Shown: positions 32,963 through 44,650, numbered from the stretch's first letter. The stretch: DNA of 64,000 nt from Lathyrus oleraceus (GCF_024323335.1 NC_066585.1:346262846-346326845), one strand, 5' to 3'. Translations and numbers: made by a program. The notes: generated from the letters alone by a model not told the origin.

Positions 32963-34635
32963 TGTAACACCCCAAAATTTGCCCTCCTCATTCATGCATT
33001 CATTTAGCATTTCATATTGCATTTCATCATGTCAATCAGAATTAGATCCAAGAAACTTTAATAAAAAAAAACGAAAAAAAAAAAGATTTACAAAAATAAA
33101 TAAATAAAAAAAATAATAAAAAAATAAATAAAATATAATAGAAAAAACTTGGACTTGGACCTTTTTCAAAAGCCCACTAAGCTACCAATATTAGCCTATA
33201 AATACTAGAGGTTTCTTTGAAACAAGACAGACAGAAAAAGGGAGAGAAGCAAAACACTCTGAGGTTTCCTTGAAACAAAACCCTGGAAAAATATAGTGAG
33301 AGAAGAGCTAACAGAGTTCAGAGCAGCCTCCAAACCCTGAAGGGAACTCAAATGCACAGAATCACCTCTGCCTCACATAAACCCTAAAGATTGTTTTGTA
33401 AACCTCACGGGTGCAACTCAATTTCAATCAAGCTCTCCAATCAGGTTTGCCCTTATTCCTATTACCTTTGAGCTTTGAATTTGAATACTCTGAATGTTTG
33501 AGGTATTATGGGTGAATTTGATACCCTTTTGATGCATGTCTTTTTTGTGAATTTTAATGGCATGATTCATGTGGTTACATTTTGATTTGGGGGCAACCCT
33601 TGATTACCCTATTTTTTGTCTCTAACCTGTTTGTTGAGTTTTTGTGAGGGCTCACATGACTTTTGCAGGGATAACTTGCGTGGTTTTCCACTTTATTTAT
33701 GGGATACCCCCTGGAGGTTCATTCTGATTACCTGTATTGACTCACCTTTCTTTGATGGCATTAGCTTGGGAGATCCCTGGGTTTCTTACTCCTTTAATTG
33801 TTGTTACTTCTGATCTTTATCCGTGTGGTACTTTTACCTCTTTTCCGCATTTTATCGCTTTCTTAGCTGGAAGACCTCGATAGGAGGCATTTGTTTTCTT
33901 TTGTTTATTTACTTCTGAGCCCCTTGTTGGCACATTTACTTTATACATGTTTGTTTTGTATGTGTTCGTATCCCTGCAGGTAGCGCGGTTCCTTCGTCAA
34001 GGACTGCCTTTTTGCCCTTGAGCATCCCAAACCCTAAAACCCAAAGCAACACGTTAACTCCTTCTACTACAGGCGAGTAAGTCTCCAAAGGTCGAGCATC
34101 CGGTAGATTGCATAGTGACGTCGTTCGTCCAAAACCCAATCCATAACCCCATAGTTAGCCGAACTACGGCTTGCTCTGATTCTCAGGCCAAATGAGATAC
34201 GTAGGCATAAGACGCGATGTCTTAGCGAGCACACATCCCCCCAACCCATAGGTCAGCCGAGCTACGAATACTCTGATTCTCATATTCAGATGAGATACGT
34301 ATGCAGTGGATGCGACATCCGCGCGAGTCATTTTCATTTAACCCCTTTTTTTTTGTAAACAGCACAAGATAAACTCACACCCTTTAGACAAGAACTACAA
34401 AAGTGGATCCCGTAGAGTACTACGGATGCGTAGGGGTGCTAATACCTTCCCTTCGCATAACCGACTCCCGAACACAAGATTTGGTTGCGAGACCTCGTCT
34501 TGTCCTTTCCTTTTTCAGGTTTACTTCGAGCGTTTCCTTTCCCTCCTTTGGGATGAATAACGCACGGTGGCGACTCTTCTGTCATTTTCTTTCGCCGGTT
34601 GTTTTTTCGCGCACTGTATTTTTCAGGTTGCGACA
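32963..34635 (+). repeat. 3' LTR of element D
   Basis: 1,673 bp matching 22873-24569; ends GTTGCGACA directly at the target duplication atgct (34636-34640). TATA motif TATAAATA at 33197-33204. Confidence 0.9.
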
Positions 34636-34997
34636 ATGCTCATGGTCAGAAATCTTTGCAGGTGTTTGTTGGCATCTTCATTAACCTTTCCGATGAAAGG
34701 TTTTCTTTCCAATTGATTGATCGTGCTAGGATGTAGTTGAAAATTTCTCACATTCACCGGTTGGTTGACAATGGTCAGTCGACCACCCGGTGCATTTGCA
34801 CCCCCATAGTCACCCAGGAGTCTTTCCGGAGATGGAGGAGGTGGAATTGGAGGAACTTCAGCCATTGGTTCCTTGACTTCTGAGTGATCAGAGGTACTTT
34901 CTTTTGTAGAATCCATTTTTTGTTCTCTGCGTCTTCGGTGAAGGGTTCTCTCAATCTCTGCGTCAAAAAGAAATTCAGCTAAGGGTTCTCCTCGCAT
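34636..34997 (-). pseudogene. gag: Athila gag, N-terminal part
   Basis: Likely start at the ATG at 34997 (MRGEPLAEFLFDAEIERTL), 110 bases after the tRNA-Asp primer site. About 120 codons: a charged N-terminus, a proline cluster (PPIPPPPSPERLLGDYG), then FQLHPSTINQLERKPFIG and EDANKHLQRFLTMS. It runs into element D at 34635 and resumes in frame at 22872. Confidence 0.84.
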
Positions 34998-35000
34998 ACA

Positions 35001-35105
35001 CAAACTTTTAATTAAAATTAAAATTAAAATTAAACTCTATGTTTTGGCAATCCAGAGCAACAAACTTTTAATTAAAATTAAAATTAAACTCTATGTTTTG
35101 GCAAT
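35001..35105 (-). repeat. Duplicated Athila leader next to primer site
   Basis: The segment CAAACTTTTAATTAAAATTA ... CTATGTTTTGGCAATCC occurs twice (35001 and 35061, 60 bp apart). The copy away from the primer site ends in an unrelated ccagagcaa instead of the full primer site. Confidence 0.75.
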
Positions 35106-35122
35106 CCCCGACAACGGTGCCA
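35106..35122 (-). other. Primer-binding site, tRNA-Asp (Athila type)
   Basis: TGGCACCGTTGTCGGGG on the minus strand, six bases from the LTR end. It matches the Athila-type site TGGCGCCGTTGCCGGGG at 15 of 17 positions. Confidence 0.82.
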
Positions 35123-35128
35123 AAAACT

Positions 35129-36091
35129 TGATAGGGAAAATAGAAAGTGTACTATTTTGCCTTTTATAGTAATAATGGGGAAATTCCCCGAATGTCGATC
35201 TCAAGGATTGCAAGTTAATATTGAGTTTAAAGTATCATTCAATTAAACAAAAAGTATTAATTTGGTTTTTAGGTGTAAAAATAAAAGTAAAGGTAAAGAA
35301 GGATGAAAATAAGGGTTTATAGAGAAAAAGGAACAATGTCAGGGAAGGTGTATGATTTATCCCTGTAACAACTCTGAGTCACTATTGCATCAACAAATAT
35401 CAATTACTACCAGTTCTTAAGGGTATTTTCTCACTAAGCGCCAAAAAATTGATCGGGAAAATAGCAAGTGTACTATTTTGCCTTTTATAGTAATAATGGG
35501 GAAATTCCCCAAATGTCGATCTCAAGGACTGTAAGTTAATATTGAGTTTAAAGTATCATTCAATTAAACAAAAAGTATTAATTTGGTTTTTAGGTGTAAA
35601 AATAAAAGTAAAGGTAAAGAAGGATGAAAATAAGGGTTTATAGAGAAAAAGGAACAATGTCAGGGAAGGTGTATGATTTCTCCCTGTAACAACTCTGAGT
35701 CACTATTGCATCAACAAATATCAATTACTACCAGTTCTTAAGGGTATTTTCTCACTAAGCGCCAAAAAATTGATCGGGAAAATAGCAAGTGTACTATTTT
35801 GCCTTTTATAGTAATAATGGGGAAATTCCCCGAATGTCGATCTCAAGGACTGTAAGTTAATATTGAGTTTAAAGTATCATTCAATTAAACAAAAAGTATT
35901 AATTTGGTTTTTAGGTGTAAAAATAAAAGTAAAGGTAAAGAAGGATGAAAATAAGGGTTTATAGAGAAAAAGGAACAATGTCAGGGAAGGTGTATGATTT
36001 CTCCCTGTAACAACTCTGAGTTACTATTGCATTAACAAATATCAATTACTACCAGTTCTTAAGGGTATTTTCTCCCAAGTCCTTGGTGAGA
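35129..36091 (-). repeat. 321-bp tandem triplication of the LTR end
   Basis: Units start at 35129, 35450 and 35771, each beginning TGATMGGGAAAATAG. At both inner junctions the unit is preceded by GCGCCAAAAAAT, i.e. on the minus strand LTR end + ATTTTTTGGCGC, the start of the tRNA-Asp primer site. Units differ by few bases. Confidence 0.85.
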
Positions 36092-36605
36092 AAACCTTTA
36101 ATCAATCTACCCTAATTTCCTGTCCATAGCCAATTAGGGTGAAGTTAAGCTGTATAATATCAAGAATACTCTGGTTCATACAGGGTATCCCTAGTCCTAG
36201 GTGATATCTACTGTAGAGTAACCTTATGAAAACCTTATCAATGGCGGTCCAGTCTAATTGGAAACCACAAATCAATCTCGATTGGTCCGAAAGAGAAAGC
36301 AATAAACACATCAACAGGTTACCGTAAAAACAATATTATAAATGCAAATGTAAACTCAAATTCGTTACAATTCTAAATCAGGGACACCCCCTAGCATTGG
36401 GGGGGTTTAGCTACTCATATTGTTTAAAACAAATTCAAGATATAAATTACACATTACAAGTAATTGGATGACTTTGATCTTCAATCGCTCCCGCTCATGA
36501 AAACCTTCAGCTCTCCTAATGCCTTGATCTCTGTAATACTTGATTGCTTCACAATACTGTGTTTTTCCGTATTCCAAGATGATTTTTCCTTTGGCAGAAG
36601 ACCCT

Positions 36606-36613
36606 CTTTTATA
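36606..36613 (-). promoter_or_regulatory. TATA-like box in Athila 5' LTR
   Basis: TATAAAAG on the minus strand, same as 748-755. If used, transcription would run left through gag. Confidence 0.45.
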
Positions 36614-36705
36614 GTGAAAATTTCCAGCAGCAGTTGGACAGGTCCAAAAATATCTCTTAAAAGCCCGACGAACAAAAGCCTGAGAAAAATTGAATTTTTG
36701 GGCTT

Positions 36706-36895
36706 GGCTGACATGGTCTGTGTCAGCTGACACGGGTGGCCGTGTCAGCCTACTGTCCCAACTGACACGCCCCTGGCATTATTGATACAGTTGGGGATGA
36801 TGCCTGACACGGCCCGTGTCAGGCCATTGTCTTCTACACCACGTCCTCTTTTGCCTAACACGGCCCGTGTCAGGTGACACGGGTGGCCGTGTCAG
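36706..36895. repeat. Palindrome block in Athila 5' LTR
   Basis: Three sites: a full copy at 36706-36750, a shortened 21-nt palindrome at 36803-36823 (22 bases missing compared with 927-969), and a full copy at 36853-36895. Confidence 0.8.
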
Positions 36896-37181
36896 ACCTC
36901 CTGTACCGGGGTTTTCTGCTACTTTGCTTGCTGGAATCTCGCAATGTTTCGTTCTGAGTTCTATGGTTCTTCTACCTGGACCTGTCGGACAAAAACACAG
37001 CTATCTCACTCATAAAATCATGAAATAAAAAGTAAAACATAACAATGATTAAAAGTGCTTAAATAAAATGACGGAAGTAAAACTAACTCGAAATGTATCA
37101 TAAATGCTTGCACAGTGTGTCAAAAGCCCCTGTTTCGTGTCAGATCAGTAACGAAAACTCAATGCAAATGGTGACTGATCA

Positions 37182-38395
37182 GATTCCTTTATTTATAGGG
37201 AATTTGATTGGATCCAAATATGTGTGGAATGATGCAGACTTCGTGCAAAACAAATTTGATTCGAATGTGTGAAAAATGTGACTTGAAACTCATCAAAACT
37301 CTGCCAAATGATACGTTTTAAGGGTCAATTAACTTCCAAAGACTTGTTTAAACATGTTTAGGTCTAAAACACTTGCTAATTTGGCTTGGAATTGAGATTA
37401 GTCATGTTCAAAACTCGGGCAATGGTGATTTCTTCAGTTTCAAGTCACCATGTTAAACCCAATGGGGCACCCTGCTTAGGAGGCTTTTTGATCTCATTCT
37501 TTTTGCAATGTGTTAACATAATGGCCAAGATTACAATGTGCCAAGAAAGGTTGCAGTTGGATTCTTGAGCACAAAGTTATGTCACGTTGAAGTTGGCATG
37601 AAAAACTAGTTACATAACTTAGAAAAATTCAAGTGCCCAATGGCTGAAAATGACATGTAACGTTTCAATGAATTTCATGGTCTTCCAGGCATAATATAAC
37701 CTTGATCCTTGAATAAAACTTGTAGAGGGTATCACAAATGATATTGTTCAAAAAGAATCAGCCTCATATATTGAAAACTGAAGAAGTTATAATATTTGAA
37801 AGTTGGGAAAAAGTCACTTGAAAATAGGTCAAATTTCACTAAGTCCACAAATGGCCTATAATGTCTCCAAACTTTTGATAATCCTCCAAGCATAATTGGC
37901 TCTTGTCATGTAAACAGAAGTTGTAGAGGATATTGAGAAGAGTCATATGCAAAAAGAAGCATTCAAAATGTTGAGAATTAAAGGAGTTGTGATCCTTGAA
38001 ACTTTGACTTCAAATGTTGACTTTTAGGTCAAACCACTTGGAACAAGCTTGTGTACTTGGACTCTTCTTGCATTTCAAAGCATATGAGTGATCATATGAA
38101 CTTAAAATAAAGTGTCCTTGATTGCCTCTTGATTAAATTGATTGAAAATCCCTACCTTGCACAATAAAATTAAGGGAAACAAGACATATTTTGATATTTT
38201 GATATTTTGATTAGTGGTTATATAAGCAATGAACATATAAACACAAAGGTAAAACACCAACAAAGAGGTGCTTTGTGATCCCTGCAAGAAGCAAACCCAA
38301 AGATGAATAAAGGGAAGGACCAAGATGTGATTTTATTTGTGCGTAATGATGAAATTGAGATGTGGGATTTTAGGGATAAAAATTAGGGTATGACA
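37182..38395 (-). repeat. LTR of element F, truncated by Athila
   Basis: Ends with TATGACA next to the polypurine tract. The Athila insertion lies a few bases from a TATAAATA motif (37190-37197, minus), so the start of transcription would fall in Athila. No genes seen. Confidence 0.68.
37190..37197 (-). promoter_or_regulatory. TATA box of element F LTR
   Basis: TATAAATA on the minus strand. The same motif occurs in the LTRs of B (42095, 59378), D and E. Confidence 0.5.
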
Positions 38396-38711
38396 GATGC
38401 CTCTATTTAAGTTTCTTCAATTTGGAGATATGAAGGTTGAAATCTTCGTATCGACAAGATTGGAGAGACTTAAATATTAAAGACCCAATTTTTGGCCCTA
38501 AGATACCGTCGGGGAGACTTAAATATTAAAGACCCAATTTTTTCACAGGGAGAACCGGCTGGGGACAAATAAAGTTCTGTAGGGGAAAAAGAAAAGACTC
38601 GAGAATAACCAATGCACAACTAGAAAACAAACAAACTGAAGATCCAACGAGGAAAGACTTATCAAAGCAAGACCTCGTCGGGGAAAAGAAATCATCAACA
38701 TGGAAAAATCC

Positions 38712-39147
38712 CAACTCCAACAGGAGAGGAATATTACCTAACTATCAGCCAAGTGATAGCTTAACAAAGGTAATAAGCTCGAACATAATGATTACCAACT
38801 ACCAGCCAAGTGATAACTTATCAAAGGTAAAAGGAATATTACCTACTATAAGCCAAGTGATAGCTTAACAAAGGTAATAAGCTAGAACATAATGATTACC
38901 AACTACCAGCCAAGTGATAGCTTATCAAAGGTAACAAATCAAAGGTAAAAGGAATATTACTTACTATCAGCCAAGTGATAACTTAACAAAGGTAATAAGC
39001 TCGAGTGGAATGATTACCAACTACCAGCCAAGTGGTAACTTAACAAAGGTAACCAATCAAAGGTAAGACAAACTATTACGTACTATCAGCTAAGTGATAA
39101 CTTAACAAATGCAATAAGTCAAAGCAGAATGATTGTCAACTACCAGC
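38712..39147 (-). repeat. Tandem mini-hairpin array, AGCCAAGT loop (element F)
   Basis: About four units of 100-120 bp, each with two half-units. The half-units hold CTATC-AGCCAAGT-GATAG (38742-38759) or TACC-AGCCAAGT-GGTA (39022-39037) and variants. The array is cut in a hairpin loop by the LTR of B at 39148 (ccagc before it, the expected target copy). Confidence 0.82.
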
Positions 39148-42100
39148 TGTAGCGGTAAATTCATGACCATAAAGCTATGGATAAGCTTAACGTCAATAAA
39201 ACCAGAGCCGCCACCGCGCTTTTATTGTTTCTAAAGGAAAAGGGAAAAGTACGAACAAAACCCAAAGATAATAAGTTTTTAAATAAAAAACTAATAAAAT
39301 GCCAGAGATTAGAGGTAAGGGGGTTGGTTACACAGAGGGAAGGTGTTAGCATCAAAAGTGTCCTAGGGAGCCCTTTTTTATGTGTGCATGTGTTTTTGGT
39401 ATACATGATGTTTGATAAAAACAGAGTATGAGGATGAGAAAAGAATTCATTGATTATATTTTTGTGTTTGACAAGACCTTCGGCCTTGTGCCTACGTACC
39501 AATATAAAAATGAGGGATCAAAACCTCGTAGTTCGTGGTAAAAATTTCAAATGAGTTGGTGAATTACTTTTAACAAAAGTTTAATAAGAAAAGGCACAAA
39601 GGGCCAAAAATTTGAATGGGGTTATTAGTTCTTTTGTCTTTTGAAATTTAAGTCAATATGGTTAAGTTTATTTACAAGTTTGATTTAAGAAAAGAAGTTC
39701 AAAAATTCAATGGCATAAGGCCAAAGTTTCTAATCATTAAAACAATGTCTAAATTTGAAATCACAAGCAACGAAATGTTTTTAAAAAGAGAGAGAGATTT
39801 TGAAATTTAAGAAGTGGAATGAGATGAAGAGACTATCCTAAGCACAAATTTAAAAGTTAAGGGTTGAAAAGATCTGACAAATGGGATGCAATCCAACAGA
39901 CAAGAATGTCATATAGAAACCCATTTTCCTTTGGACTTTAATCAAGTAATAATCAATAAGCAATGAGTAATATCCAGACATCATGAAGATCAAAGCATTA
40001 AATAAAGATGGCCACGTCCAAGCAAGCACTTCAATAGTTAACAGTCTTTATTGTATTCATTGTCTTCCAATGTACCAGATGAAATATTCCTTGATCAACT
40101 TAGAACAAAATATCAGACACAAGATCAAAATAACAATTAAGCACAAAGACAGAGTAGTAGATAAACCTAAGAAATTCTCAAGGCTTGTATCAGATGAAGG
40201 CACAACTCAAAGTAGCTCAGTCTCAAGATGTTGGCATTGGCCAAGTCCTTTTAGCGCAAGGAATGTTGCCTAATCCTAAGTCCAAAAGTTCAGATCAAGT
40301 TCAATAGTCTACTAGATGTTTTTTTAGGATTTTTTGTTATTGTTAGGTATTTTAATGTCCTAAGACCATAAATAAAATCAAAACATACAAACAATATATA
40401 CAATCACAAGATATGGCTCAAATGAGCAAAGTGAAAGAGACATAAACATAAACAAGTCATATGAAATGTAAATGGCAATGAATGATAAAGGACTAGAATT
40501 TAAATTGCATAATAGTAAATGACTTGAAAGTAAAGCAATATGAATAAGAGTTAGTCAAATGTGAGTCAAACGTTAGTGGTGTTAGAGGTGGTTTTTAATT
40601 GATTAAGTCATTCTTTGAAGAACACTCAACCATTCATTCACAAGTATGAATCCTTAAGACATCTCCCATGGGAAGGGCCCCAACTTGGATAATTCAACAA
40701 GTATGCCACTAGCTCCCATGAAAGGAAAAAAGGTCAAGTCTCCATACAATACAATGAAGAATGGGAGACTTACAATCTCACTTAGTAGAATGCTATGCCT
40801 TGAGAGTCAAATTTAGCTGTATGTTAAGCAATTGTAATTGGACTTATGTAGAAGTCTCAATTATATAAGGTCGGGCAATAAAAATTTAGGTGTTAATGCA
40901 TGTTAGAGATTTGGTATGAAGAACCAAACTCTTAAAACATACCATACACTAAAAGAACAGTCAAAAGGGAGGACCTATCTCATTCATACTTGTATTGATT
41001 CATCTAACACAAGGTCATTTTTATTTGGTCCAAACCTAAAATCCCTTTAAAACACCAAATAAATGGCCAAGGGATTTATCCTAGATCAAAGGACCTTAGA
41101 AAAAAAAATTCACAATTTTTAAAAAGTCAGAAGTATTTTTAAATTATTAAAAGTATGCACAAAAACATTTAATTCATGAAAAATACCAAAGTTAATCCAA
41201 AAAATTATTTTAATTCAGAATATGGAAGAGATAAATATTTAAAGATTTTTGGTGAAAGTCCCATATTTTTTGGAGTAAAAATAAAATTAATATGAATTAA
41301 ACAAAATAAAGGGATTAAATAAAAAATCAGAAAATAAAAAGAAATAAAAAAAAACAAGGGTCATCAAATCTTCCTTATTAATTGAGGTGGCAGATCTGAT
41401 GGCCACGCGCTAGAGTGCACCAAACACCTGAGTGAAACACGCAGTAACATGAGTGAAACAAAACAAGGGTCAGGATTAAAACGTGGATGTGAGATCAGAT
41501 GGTTTAGGTCATGCCAACACAACACTAGAGCCCTAACTCCGGTTATCTTCCCCGGTGGACCTCACCAGACTTGTCCACCCTCAACCAAATGAAAAATGAA
41601 AAGTGAGTACATGTTTTTGAAGTAAAAATGCTTAGGAGCACAAATCTGACCTCCATTTCTTCCAATTCCAAGTATATTGAAAGATACATGGATTTGAAAT
41701 TTGAGGTTCATGATCTGAGTTGCTTCGATTTGATCTCAAAGCAACTCAATCCTGTTACCTACATTGGTAGGACTTCAGCCAACCAAAAATCAAAGAGAAT
41801 GATGCAGAATTGAGAGAGAATCGAAGAGAGAAAGTTTGGAAAATTTCACCTTCTGTTTGCAGTGATGAAGCTCGATCTGGATCTCAAATTTCTTGGGCTT
41901 TCTTCCACTTGATTGAAGGAGGTGAATTGATAGCTCAAATGACTTGGATTCTTGGAGTTTCAACTTCAAAATATAAGTGAAATTTAAACTCGATTTTCAA
42001 TTGAAAACCCTCAAGTTTATCCTCTAATGGTGATCGGAAGGTTGCAAGAGCAAATCTTGGGCAATGTGTTCATAATTATGAGCATGAGGCAATGTATTTA

Positions 42101-43616
42101 TAGGCTTCGCAATTTATTTCCACACACTTCCATTCAAATGCCAAAAATATCAATTCTCATGTTCATGCTTGCATGGGCGTGAGATAGGCCCATGAAATGA
42201 TGTCAAAAGGTCCAAAGATGATCATGAGTGATGCTGAAAATGTAACATGAAGTCATGCATTTGAAATTGAGAAGTGGTCATGAGATTCATCCAAATGGAA
42301 CCATGAAGAGTAACCATACGCAAGTCATTCAAAACATGTCCAAATGAAGTGATCTTGGACTTTTTTGAAAGGTAAGATCAAGGGGAACAACTTCCATGTT
42401 AAACATGTTTCCATTTGAATCTTGGATAATGATGAATTTTGAGGTGGAAGTTTGGGAAATCTAACATAATTAAAAAAATTCTAAGTCCCAAGTCAAATGT
42501 TCACTTCTTCCACCTTGAATAACTTTTGTTATGGGTTTCCAATGGAAAAATTTCCTTCATAAAAGTTGTATCTCTTTCAAACCTATTTAATTTGGACACA
42601 AAAGTTACCTCATTTAGATTTGGAATGAAGGAGTTATGCATTTTAGAATTTGAGGAAATTGCTTGTTCAATGGTAATGGGCCAAAATGACCTATAATATT
42701 TCCTCTTGGCACATGCCCTTGAAAGTTGAATTTTGAGTTTCTCAAAGAATCAAAGTTGTAGATGACATCTTGATATTGATCATGAAATTTGGATGTACTT
42801 CATATCATAAAAATTGAGCAAGTTATGGTCCTTTGAAGTTGACCTCCTAACTAGGGCACAAACAAAATGACCTATAATGTTTCACCATAAACAATGATTT
42901 TCCAAAAAAAACTAGATCTTGACATAAACATGACAGTTGTTTGGAATGTCATAACGAATAACTTTTATCTTGGAATCATTTTAATATGACAAAAATTGTA
43001 GGAGATAGGGTCTAGGGAACCCCAGTTTTGACTAATTGACTTTCTCTGGTCAACCACCTTGAACCATCTTGAAAACTTGAAATTTTATTAATCTTTTGGA
43101 CTCATGAAGAATCATATATGCATAAGATAATTTAATATGAAGTATCCCTTGAAATATTTGATCAATTGCTGAAGAAACTTGTTGAGGAAGTCATATAAGA
43201 TACCCAGATGAATTAGGGCTTCCAAGGCAAACAAGCTTCAAACTCTTGATGATTTCTTGAGAAAAATGATAAATAAAGATCATGGGGATCTATATATGAT
43301 GTTTAAAAACAATGTGAACCATCTCTTGATTAATCTCCTTGCACTAAGGGTCTCAAACCCTAATTGTGAGCTTGATGAGGCATTGGTGGATGCACACACT
43401 ACTTACAAAAGAAACAAAGTTATACATAGACATATTTTGGTATTTTGGTTAGTAAATAATGAAAAAAAAAGTATGATACAATCAAATTTGCTTGGTGATC
43501 TCTGCCATTGCAAACCCAATGAATGAGGGAAAGGAGGATGCCAAGGTGTGATCGCAAAGCCAATGCATATGATGAGATAGCATGAGGGACCTTAGGGTCA
43601 AAATTAGGGTCTTACA
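39148..43616 (-). repeat. 3' LTR of Ogre B
   Basis: 4,469 bp, starting TGTAGCGGTAAATTC and ending GGTCTTACA on the plus strand. It lacks about 337 bp near 41019 that are present in the 5' LTR (57955-58290). TATAAATA on the minus strand at 42095-42102. ORFs inside (39161-39502 and others) lack family support and are not conserved as frames between the LTRs. Confidence 0.85.
42095..42102 (-). promoter_or_regulatory. TATA box of Ogre B 3' LTR
   Basis: TATAAATA on the minus strand, conserved in the 5' LTR at 59378-59385. Confidence 0.6.
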
Positions 43617-43629
43617 GCTGCCCCTATTT
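43617..43629 (-). other. Polypurine tract of Ogre B
   Basis: AAATAGGGGCAGC on the minus strand next to the 3' LTR; same as in E and close to D. Confidence 0.83.
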
Positions 43630-44192
43630 AAGGACATTCTGGATGAGGATGCAAAGGTTAAAATCTTTATATGAACTTAGTAGATTAATGGACTTAAATA
43701 ATAACATATAGAAACAAATTTTGGTCCCTAAGATACCTCATGATGCATATGATATGTATGTAAAAATAATCTTTGTGGGGAATATATTGCCATAAGGAAA
43801 AAGAATCTAGAGAGACCGAAAGTCCACAGAAGCATACGCATTCCATAAGGAAAGCTCCCTGAGGAGACAGGGACTCTGGGGGGGGGGGGATAACAAGTTA
43901 TGCGTAGGCGAGGCTACAACTTGAAAACTGCTGGAGACACGGGGGGTTTTCCATGAAAATAAATCAATGAAAGGACTCAGTCTGGGGATAAGGAAAAATC
44001 TGCAGGGGATAGGATTAGATAAGAACAAAACTGAAATATTCAAATCAAACAGGGGATGGAGATTTCACTGAAGAAATACGTACTCAAACTCAACTGGGGA
44101 ATAATGAACTTCCAAATAAGAGTAAAAGAGATACATTATCTAGCACCGGTTACTAGGCAGGAAGATAATACACTCTGACAAAGGGACATCCG

Positions 44193-44650
44193 TTACCGGT
44201 TAGGGTAAACATATCAAGGATGACTCGCTGAGAAAAAGAGGTGTATTCATTACCAGTCAACTGGGTAAGAATAACATATTAATGATAGACTTTCTGGGGA
44301 ATAAAATAGGGATTACAACTACCTTTTTACTGGGTAGAAAACCAAAGAGAAGAGAAAATATGTCACTGGTTAAAGTGAACATATCAAGGATAAACTCTCT
44401 GGGGAATAAAATAGGGATTACAACTACCTTTTTACTGGGTAGAAAACCAAGAAGGAAGAATATCCATCACCGGTTAAGATGAACATATCGAGGATATACT
44501 TACTGGGGAAACGTGAAAATGCATCCGCTGGGGAAAATAAAGGAAGTAAATTACATTTTAATGGGTATTAGGCAAAAGTAATGTACTCAAAAATTGAGAA
44601 GAATATTACCAGTTACTGGGTAATAGACTCTCGGCGGGACCAAAATATCT
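44193..44650 (-). repeat. Mini-hairpins with GGTTAR loop in Ogre B
   Basis: TTACC-GGTTAG-GGTAA (44193-44208), TCACT-GGTTAA-AGTGA (44363-44378), TTACC-AGTCAACTG-GGTAA (44250-44268) and further variants. Two of the stems differ at three positions with matching changes on the other arm. Confidence 0.7.

Larger units (their letters stand above)
22873..34635 (+). mobile_element. Tat/Ogre-lineage element D, non-autonomous, in Athila gag
   Basis: Plus-strand element of 11.8 kb with two LTRs (1,697 and 1,673 bp), tRNA-Arg primer site, gag, protease, remnants of RNase H and integrase, long 3' UTR with repeats, and polypurine tract. It lacks the Ogre-type ORF1, the reverse transcriptase and the integrase core. 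A 5-bp target duplication with one mismatch. The same family as E (59563 on). It is a defective copy whose LTRs and primer sites look usable, so it could have been mobilised by a related element. Confidence 0.88.
1..37181 (-). mobile_element. Athila/Cyclops-type Ty3/gypsy element, broken by four later insertions
   Basis: Minus-strand LTR retrotransposon whose left end lies outside the window. Read from right to left: 5' LTR (37181-35129), tRNA-Asp primer site, gag, integrase C-terminus, an Athila-type ORF downstream of pol, polypurine tract and 3' LTR. The pieces are separated by Tekay (3379-12079), SIRE (14109-15734), Ogre A (15735-21946) and Tat D (22873-34635). Protein segments rejoin in frame across Tekay and D, which proves they are one element. 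The 5' LTR lies inside the LTR of another Ogre (F); the presumed target duplication copy is gattc at 37182-37186, its partner being off-window. Protease, reverse transcriptase and most of integrase are missing. Lineage is assigned from the gag sequence, the tRNA-Asp primer site and the extra downstream ORF; the name Cyclops (known from pea) is a likely match, not proven. Confidence 0.85.
35129..37181 (-). repeat. 5' LTR of the Athila-type element
   Basis: 2,053 bp with TGAT...ATCA ends on the plus strand. The right part pairs with 1-1327. It contains a threefold 321-bp duplication (35129-36091), palindromes (36706-36895) and a TATAAAAG box (36606-36613, minus). Confidence 0.87.
37182..39147 (-). 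mobile_element. Ogre-type element F, fragment (LTR part and 3' UTR)
   Basis: Minus-strand Ogre remnant. An LTR part (37182-38395) ends GGGTATGACA and is followed by a polypurine-like tract (minus AAATAGAGGCATC, 38396-38408). Then comes a 3' UTR homologous to that of B: TTTTGGCCCTAAGATACC here, TTTTGGTCCCTAAGATACC in B. It is interrupted on the left by Athila at 37181 and on the right by B at 39148, so it is the oldest layer. No coding region in the window. Confidence 0.75.

Noticed and set aside
39161..39502. 113-codon ORF in Ogre B LTR with a shorter match at 56102-56284
   Set aside because: Pairing is due to the LTR duplication; frame not kept between copies; no domain.
43257..43526. 89-codon ORF near the LTR end
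   Set aside because: No family match and in an LTR; likely chance.
43879..43889. Run of about ten G as a quadruplex or regulatory site
   Set aside because: Single homopolymer in a decayed 3' UTR; could also be an assembly length error.
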